A stretch of 64,000 nucleotides of DNA, from positions 372,001-436,000 of the forward strand of contig NZ_JANGEY010000001.1 in assembly GCF_024451105.1 (NCBI RefSeq). Reading direction: 5' to 3'. Below are positions 58,842 to 64,000 of this stretch, one piece after another (within the stretch, counting starts at the first letter, position 1; the number at the start of each line of letters is the position of its first letter). The DNA comes from Stutzerimonas stutzeri. GTDB lineage: Bacteria; Pseudomonadota; Gammaproteobacteria; Pseudomonadales; Pseudomonadaceae. The position numbers and the translations under genes are program-made. A model generated the notes under the pieces. The model was not told where the DNA came from. It made no database searches and was given only the letters and a program-made list of their open reading frames with translations.

Positions 58842-59629
58842 CCGCCTACCTGGAATGCCTGCGCGGCATCGTGCTGCGCGAGTGGCTGCGCTTCGTCCAG
58901 CAGCGCTCGCGTTTCCTCAGCGCGCTGGTGCGCCCGCTGCTGTGGCTCTTGGTGTTCGCCGCCGGCTTCCGGGCCGCGCTGGGCATCTCGATCATCGAGC
59001 CCTACGACACCTACATCACCTACGAGACCTACATCGTCCCGGGTCTGGCCTGCATGATCCTGCTGTTCAACGGCATGCAGGGCTCGCTGTCGATGGTCTA
59101 CGACCGCGAGATGGGCAGCATGCGCGTGCTGCTGATGAGCCCGCTGCCGCGGCCGTTCCTGCTCGCCGCCAAGCTCTTGGCCACCAGCCTGCTGTCGCTG
59201 CTGCAGGTCTACGCCTTCCTCGCCATCGCCTGGCTGTACGGCGTGCAGCCGCCGCTCTGGGGACTCGCATATGCGCTGCCGGCGCTGCTGCTCGCCGCGC
59301 TGATGCTCGCCGCGCTGGGCCTCTTGCTGTCCAACGGCATCCGCCAGCTGGAGAACTTCGCCGGGGTGATGAACTTCGTGATCTTCCCGCTGTTCTTCCT
59401 GTCCTCGGCGCTCTACCCGCTGTGGAAGATGCGCGAGGCCAGCGAGTGGCTGTACTGGCTGTGCGCGCTCAACCCGTTCAGCCACGCGGTGGAGCTGGTG
59501 CGCTTCGCCCTCTACCAGCGCCTGAGCGTCACCGCCCTGCTGGTCTGCCTGGGCGTCACCGCGCTGTGCAGCCTGCTCGCCGTGCTGACCTTCAACCCGC
59601 AGCACGCCGCGCTGCGCCGCAATGCCTGA
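58838..59629 (+). CDS. pedC: ABC-2 type permease PedC type
   Basis: 263 residues with six transmembrane helices of the ABC-2 exporter fold. Landmarks are YETYIVPGLACMILLFNGMQGSLSM, YDREMGSMRVLLMSPLPRP and LNPFSHAVELVRFAL. This fold normally exports, yet the operon also has a periplasmic binding protein, which normally imports. In P. putida the homologous system is required for lanthanide-dependent growth. The direction of transport cannot be settled by sequence. Confidence 0.87.
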
Positions 59630-59649
59630 GGGACTTTCCGCCAAATTGC

Positions 59650-59662
59650 TACTTTGGTACCG
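59650..59662 (+). promoter_or_regulatory. TACYTTGGTACCG motif, copy 2 (upstream of rhodanese-agmR)
   Basis: TACTTTGGTACCG is 94 bases before the CxxxCW gene, with one difference from the copy at 55819. It marks the only sizeable gap (114 bases) between the ABC operon and the next genes, so it probably belongs to a second promoter for the rhodanese-agmR pair. Confidence 0.5.
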
Positions 59663-59743
59663 CCCATCGCCCTCCATCGCAGGATACCCAAGGCACTGCG
59701 ACTGACCGATAAATAGTCGCAAACGACAAGGGGAATCCCTGCC

Positions 59744-60289
59744 ATGCCGCGACTGCTCGCCGCCATGCTCTGCCTGCCGCTGCTGCTCGCCCTGCCGCCC
59801 GCCCTGGCCGGCGAGGCAGCGCTGTTCTCCGCCGACGGCTATCGCCTGGACCGCTACCGCAGCCCGACGCCGGCCTCGGTGGACGGCGCGCAGACCATCG
59901 ACACCGCCACCCTGCAGCGCCTGCTCGAAGGCGACCGGCCGCCGGTGCTGATCGACGTGTTCCGCCGCCCCTGGCTGCACGGCCGCTTCGCCAGCGACGA
60001 GCCCCACCAGAACATCCCCGGCAGCCTGTGGCTGGCCAACGTCGGCGACGGGCAGCCCGAAGCGCCGTGGCTGGACTACTTCGCCCACTACCTGCAGCAG
60101 GCCAGCGGCGGCGACCGCGACCGGCCGCTGGTGATCTACTGCAAGTCCGACTGCTGGCTGTCGTGGAACGCCAGCAAGCGCGCCGCGGCACTGGGCTATA
60201 CCCGGCTGTACTGGTACCGTGACGGCGTCGATGCCTGGCAGCAGGCCGGCCTGCCGCTGCAGAGCGCCACCCCCGAGCCGCTGCCCTGA
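59744..60289 (+). CDS. Exported rhodanese-like protein with CxxxCW motif
   Basis: 181 residues: signal peptide (to PALA, about 22), then a rhodanese-like domain with [10 protein letters not shown] and, at the usual loop position, [18 protein letters not shown]. The CxxxCW motif is typical of the PQQ-dependent catabolism-associated branch. It lies downstream of the ABC genes and 41 bases before agmR. A thiol-based chemistry on aldehyde or cofactor is possible; no function has been shown to my knowledge. Confidence 0.83.
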   Translation: MPRLLAAMLCLPLLLALPPALAGEAALFSADGYRLDRYRSPTPASVDGAQTIDTATLQRLLEGDRPPVLIDVFRRPWLHGRFASDEPHQNIPGSLWLANVGDGQPEAPWLDYFAHYLQQASGGDRDRPLVIYCKSDCWLSWNASKRAAALGYTRLYWYRDGVDAWQQAGLPLQSATPEPLP

Positions 60290-60330
60290 GTGCAGTTCCG
60301 ACGACAATTACAAGAACCCAGGTGAAGGCC

Positions 60331-60996
60331 ATGTACAAGATTCTGATCGCCGATGACCACCCGCTGTTCCGCGAGGCCATCCACAACGTCATCGCCGACG
60401 GCTTTCCCGGCAGCGAGGTGATGGAAACCTCCGACCTCGACAGCGCCCTGGCCCTGACCCAGGAGCACGACGACCTCGACCTGATCCTGCTCGACCTGAA
60501 CATGCCGGGCATGCACGGCCTCAACGGCCTGATCACCCTGCGCAACGAGGCGCCGACCATCCCGGTGGTGATCGTCTCGGCCGAGGAGGACAAGCAGATC
60601 GTCCTGCAGGCGATCACCTACGGCGCGGTCGGCTTCATCACCAAGTCCTCGCCGCGCGCGCAGATGACCGAGGCCATCGAGCAGATCCTCAACGGCAACG
60701 TCTACCTGCCCTCGGACATCATCCGCTCCAGCAAGCAGAGCCCGCGGCGCACCAGCCACGAGGAACCGGGCATCCCGCCGGAACTGCTGCAGGCGCTGAC
60801 CCGCAAGCAGCTCCTGGTGCTCGAGCGCATGACCAAGGGCGAGTCCAACAAGCAGATCGCCTACAACCTCGACATCGCCGAAACCACGGTCAAGGCCCAC
60901 GTCTCCGCCATCCTGCGCAAGCTCGGCGTGCACAACCGCGTGCAAGCCATCCTCAGCGCCGGCGACATCGACTTCAGCGCCTACCTGCGCCGCTGA
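60331..60996 (+). CDS. agmR: Response regulator AgmR/ErbR (PedR1)
   Basis: 221-residue NarL-type regulator: receiver with [11 protein letters not shown], phospho-Asp in [13 protein letters not shown] and Lys in ITKSS; LuxR HTH with [24 protein letters not shown]. It appears very close to P. aeruginosa AgmR/ErbR, which is required for expression of the PQQ-dependent ethanol oxidation system. ATG 60331 (MYKILIADD) is preferred over the GTG at 60322. The kinase gene lies 0.8 kb away on the opposite strand. Confidence 0.92.
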   Translation: MYKILIADDHPLFREAIHNVIADGFPGSEVMETSDLDSALALTQEHDDLDLILLDLNMPGMHGLNGLITLRNEAPTIPVVIVSAEEDKQIVLQAITYGAVGFITKSSPRAQMTEAIEQILNGNVYLPSDIIRSSKQSPRRTSHEEPGIPPELLQALTRKQLLVLERMTKGESNKQIAYNLDIAETTVKAHVSAILRKLGVHNRVQAILSAGDIDFSAYLRR

Positions 60997-61041
60997 GGCT
61001 CTCGCTTTCCTCCCTGCCCACATGGATGTGGGCGCCCGCCC

Positions 61042-61695
61042 TCAATCCGCCGCGAAGCAGTACAGCAAGCCCGACCCGCCCGACGAGGCCAGCGCCTCGT
61101 TGCTGCAGCCACCCCGCGAGGGGTGCGAGGAATTCCACGAGCGCGCCGCAGCACTGTCGTCCAGGCCCACCCGGTCGTGGTGGCCGACCATGGCCGCGCC
61201 GGTGGTGCTGCTGGTCCAGTTGCCGCAGGTGCGGTCCTCCGTGCCGGCAAAGGCGGTGCCGTCGGCCTGCGAGCCGGTGAGGATGTCGTGCATGTTCGGC
61301 GCATCGCCGCGGCCCTTGACCGGCATGCCGCGCTCGTCGAGGCCGGTTTCCTTGTTCAGGTGGTTGTCGCCGTGCAGCTGGGCGACGTCGCCGGCGATCA
61401 GCACGCCCCTGGCGTTGTGCCAGGGCCCCGAGCCGATGCGCTCGCGGGCATGGACCGCCGGCTGGCCGTCGCGGGCGCTGGCGCTCAGGTAGGCGCGCCA
61501 GGTGTGAGCGCCGGCACCGACGGCCGCGGCGAGCTTCTGGCAGTGCGCATCGGCGCCGGCCAGGCCGCCGAGATCGGCGCCCTTGCCCATCCCGGTGCTG
61601 GTGATGAAGAAGGTCATCTCGGCTTGGGCGAAGGCGCTGCAGCCGAGGGTCAGGGCGGCCAGCGCCAGGCCGCGCTTGAGGGAGGTCGGGAGCAT
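61042..61695 (-). CDS. Exported lectin-like (endostatin/C-type lectin fold) protein
   Basis: 217 residues with a signal peptide (to FAQAE, about 25). The mature part starts FFITSTGMGKGADLGGLAGADAHCQKLAAA and has conserved TCGNWTSST, GHHDRVG and a C-terminal CSNEALASSGGSGLLYCFAAD. This matches exported proteins of the C-type-lectin/endostatin-like fold. Four Cys residues could form disulfides. It lies between agmR and the kinase gene. Whether it belongs to the alcohol module or is incidental is unclear. Confidence 0.68.
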   Translation of the reverse strand: MLPTSLKRGLALAALTLGCSAFAQAEMTFFITSTGMGKGADLGGLAGADAHCQKLAAAVGAGAHTWRAYLSASARDGQPAVHARERIGSGPWHNARGVLIAGDVAQLHGDNHLNKETGLDERGMPVKGRGDAPNMHDILTGSQADGTAFAGTEDRTCGNWTSSTTGAAMVGHHDRVGLDDSAAARSWNSSHPSRGGCSNEALASSGGSGLLYCFAAD

Positions 61696-61797
61696 GGGGC
61701 GGCGTCTCCTGTGGACGGTGGAGGAACGACCACCTCAGCCTAGTCGAGGTCCCGCAGCGCAGGCGTCCTCCCGTCGCGCTCCGCGTCGACGGCGTCC

Positions 61798-64000
61798 CTA
61801 CCCCCTGCCCCGCTCGAGCAGATGGCTCATCGCCGTCTTCAGCTTCATCGGCCGCACCGGCTTGTGCATCAGCACCTGGCCCAGGTCGCGCATCTGCTGC
61901 TTGAGGTCGTTGCTGTAGTTGGCGGTGATCATCAGCACCGGCACCGGCAGCGGCGCGCTGCGCCGGGCGTTGAGTTCCTCGACCAGTTCGGCGCCGGTGT
62001 GGCCGTTGTCGAGGTGGTAGTCGACGATCAGGATGTCGGCCTCGCCCTGTACGGTGTCGACCTGGCGCGCCAGGTCGTCGCCGGACAGCGCGGTGACCAC
62101 CTGGCAGCCCCAGCCCTCGAGCAGGGTGCGCATGCCGGCGCAGATCGCCGCGTCGTTGTCGACCACCCAGACCCGCGCGCCCTGCAGGTGCTCGCCGGGC
62201 GGCAGCGGCAGCTCGCTCTGCTCGCGCGCGCGCGACACGCTGCGCGCGTAGGGCACCTCGACGGCGAAGCAGGAACCGATGCCCTCGCGCGAGTGCACGC
62301 GGATGCGGTGGCCGAGCATGCGCACGATCTTCTCGACGATGGCCAGGCCGAGGCCCAGGCCGCGGTCCTGGGTGGCGCGCACCGGGGCGCCACGCTTGAA
62401 CTCCTGGAAGATCTCGCCGAGCTTGTCCGGGGCGATGCCGGCGCCGGTGTCCCACACCTCGATGGACAGCCCGCCCGGGCGGCGCCGGCAGCCGAGCAGC
62501 ACGCGGCCGCTGGCGGTGTAGCGGATGGCGTTGCTGAGGAAGTTGCGCAGCACCCGCGCCAGCAGCTGGGTGTCGCTCTTGACCAGCGCCGAGCTGGGCA
62601 CGAAGTCGAGGCTCAGGCCCTCGCTGGCGGCGATCTGCCGGTACTCGGCGGCCAGGTTGTCGAGCAGGTCGGCGACGGCGAAGGCGCCGACGTCGGGCTT
62701 GATCACCCCGGCGTCGAGCTTGGACACGTCGACCAGGGTGCCGAGCAGGCTCTCCACGTCCTCCAGCGAGTTGCTGACGTTGCGGATCAGCCCGGCGCTG
62801 GCCGCCGGCACCGGCTGTTCGAGCAGCGCGCCGGTGAACAGCCGCGCGGCATTCAGCGGCTGCAGCAGGTCGTGGCTGACCGCGGCGAGGAACTTGGTCT
62901 TCGACAGGTTGGCCTGCTCGGCCTCGCGCTTGGCCTCGCGCAGGCGCGCCTCGGCGCGCGCACGCTCGTCGATCTCCTCGCGCAGCTGGCGGTTCACCGC
63001 GGTCAGCTCGGCGGTGCGCTCGCGCACCCGCTTCTCGAGGTTCTGGTAGGCCTGGTGCAGCGCCTCGGCGGTGCGCCGGCGCTCGGTGATGTCGCGGATC
63101 AGCACGAAGATGCCGAGCACCTCGCCGCCCGGCTGACGGTTCGGCACGTAGGAGCGCAGCATGTAGCGCTCCTGGCCGCTCTGGTTGCGCTCGGCGACCT
63201 CGAAGGTGACGCTCTCGCCGGCGAAGGCGCGCTCGATGTACGGCTCGAGCAGGCGGCAGTGCTCCTCGCTGTGCACCGCGTGGATGCTCTGTCCGAGCAT
63301 GGCGCCGCGCGGCCAGCTGTACCACTCGTCGTAGACGCGGTTGGTGAACTCGTAGGTGAGTTCGCCGCTGATGTAGGCGATCAGCGCCGGCATCTGGTCG
63401 GTGATCAGCCGCACCCAGCGCTCGCTCTCGCGCAGGGTCTCGGCGTAGCGGTAGCGCTCGGTGATGTCGGTGTAGGTGTTGACGAAGCCGCCGGTGGGCA
63501 TCGGATGGGTGCGCACCTCGAGCACGCGGCCGTCGCCGAGGCGCTGCTCGCGCTCGCGCAGCGGCGCGCCGCGGGCGTCGCGACTGGCCGGGGTGAGCAG
63601 CTCCAGCTCGCTGCCGTCCATCACCTCGGCGAACGGCCGGTGCGCCTCGATCGGCGCCAGACCGGCGAGCTCGAGGAAGCGGCCGTTCCACAGCTCCAGC
63701 TCGCCCTCGGCGTTGATCACCGCGACGCCCTGGGACAGGTTGTCCATGGTCCGCTGCAGCAGGCGCGACTTCTGCGCCACCGCCTGCTCGCGGCGCGCGG
63801 TCTCGTGGATCTTCACCTCGGTGATGTCGGTGTAGAGGATCACCAGGCCGCCCTCGCGGGTCGGCCGCTCGCTGACCTGCACCCAGCGGCCGTCGTGCAG
63901 GCGGTAGAGGGTGCGTTCCTGGTCGGCGCCGCCGTGCTCTTCGACCACCAGCCCGGAGCTGATCGCCAGGCGGCGCACCTCGGTCAGCCGCATGCCGCGG
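61798..64000 (-). CDS. nahK: Hybrid sensor histidine kinase NahK/ErcS' (3' part)
   Basis: At least 733 residues are visible; the reading frame is open at the window edge, so the 5' end lies outside. Three PAS domains (each followed by YTDIT or IRDIT motifs) precede a coiled coil, then HisKA with FLAAVSHDLLQPLNAARLF, an ATPase domain (DTGAGIAPDKLG, GLGLGLAIVEKI) and a C-terminal receiver (VVDNDAA.., LIVDYHLDNGH). Domain order and context next to agmR match P. aeruginosa NahK/ErcS', which signals to the HptB pathway and alcohol oxidation. No transmembrane helix is seen in this part. Confidence 0.85.
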   Translation of the reverse strand, partial: RGMRLTEVRRLAISSGLVVEEHGGADQERTLYRLHDGRWVQVSERPTREGGLVILYTDITEVKIHETARREQAVAQKSRLLQRTMDNLSQGVAVINAEGELELWNGRFLELAGLAPIEAHRPFAEVMDGSELELLTPASRDARGAPLREREQRLGDGRVLEVRTHPMPTGGFVNTYTDITERYRYAETLRESERWVRLITDQMPALIAYISGELTYEFTNRVYDEWYSWPRGAMLGQSIHAVHSEEHCRLLEPYIERAFAGESVTFEVAERNQSGQERYMLRSYVPNRQPGGEVLGIFVLIRDITERRRTAEALHQAYQNLEKRVRERTAELTAVNRQLREEIDERARAEARLREAKREAEQANLSKTKFLAAVSHDLLQPLNAARLFTGALLEQPVPAASAGLIRNVSNSLEDVESLLGTLVDVSKLDAGVIKPDVGAFAVADLLDNLAAEYRQIAASEGLSLDFVPSSALVKSDTQLLARVLRNFLSNAIRYTASGRVLLGCRRRPGGLSIEVWDTGAGIAPDKLGEIFQEFKRGAPVRATQDRGLGLGLAIVEKIVRMLGHRIRVHSREGIGSCFAVEVPYARSVSRAREQSELPLPPGEHLQGARVWVVDNDAAICAGMRTLLEGWGCQVVTALSGDDLARQVDTVQGEADILIVDYHLDNGHTGAELVEELNARRSAPLPVPVLMITANYSNDLKQQMRDLGQVLMHKPVRPMKLKTAMSHLLERGRG

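Overview
This is a 64 kb, very G+C-rich chromosomal stretch from a gamma-proteobacterium of the family Pseudomonadaceae (Pseudomonas sensu lato). The evidence is gene content and order: oprC-leuA, thiD-thiE-hemL, miaB-phoH-ybeY-corC-lnt, and lipA-lipB-ybeD-dacC-rlpA-mltB-rodA-mrdA-rlmH-rsfS-nadD-proA are typical Pseudomonas neighbourhoods. No tRNA, rRNA, CRISPR, prophage or insertion sequence was seen. Coding density is high and codon use looks uniform, so this is mostly core genome.

Layout. 1-5.3 kb: end of rhlB, an M23 peptidase, a YbdG-type mechanosensitive channel, and a copper-uptake pair (OprC plus a DUF2946 protein). 5.3-7.4 kb: leuA behind a tandem-dyad operator, a promoter and a small Leu-rich leader ORF. 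7.4-20 kb: ribosome rescue (ArfB), secreted nuclease EndA, small membrane proteins, a glutamine transaminase/omega-amidase pair for methionine salvage, a coiled-coil/zinc-ribbon membrane protein, RhlE, an SDR enzyme, a double CDGSH protein, a TauE-type permease and HrpB. 20-26 kb: a lipoprotein, FieF, an Lrp regulator, a DUF2788-globin pair, RluE, a SEC-C protein and an AidB-like acyl-CoA dehydrogenase. 26-36 kb: thiamine and heme precursor genes, then tRNA thiolation, rRNA processing and lipoprotein acylation. 36-49.6 kb: lipoate synthesis, the cell-elongation and septal wall cluster, NAD and proline synthesis, a 3-methyladenine glycosylase, DedA and LrgAB. 49.7-53.2 kb: a NAD-binding protein, a degenerate hemerythrin-like protein and YgiQ.

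53.3-64 kb is the most distinctive region. It is an alcohol-oxidation (PQQ-dehydrogenase) regulatory and transport module. It has a MoxYX/PedS2R2-type two-component pair, a cupredoxin-fold protein with no Cys or His, and a PedABC-type ABC system (periplasmic binding protein, YVTN beta-propeller, ATPase, ABC-2 permease). It also has a CxxxCW rhodanese-like protein, the response regulator AgmR/ErbR, a secreted lectin-like protein and the 3' part of the hybrid kinase NahK/ErcS'. Relatives of this module in P. putida and P. aeruginosa control PQQ-dependent ethanol dehydrogenases and lanthanide uptake and response. The dehydrogenases themselves are not in the window. A 13-bp motif (TACYTTGGTACCG) lies upstream of both transport/regulatory operons and is a candidate shared operator.

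Several dispersed palindromic repeats of Pseudomonas type sit in the intergenic gaps. Start codons were adjusted by reading ribosome binding sites and family-typical N termini.
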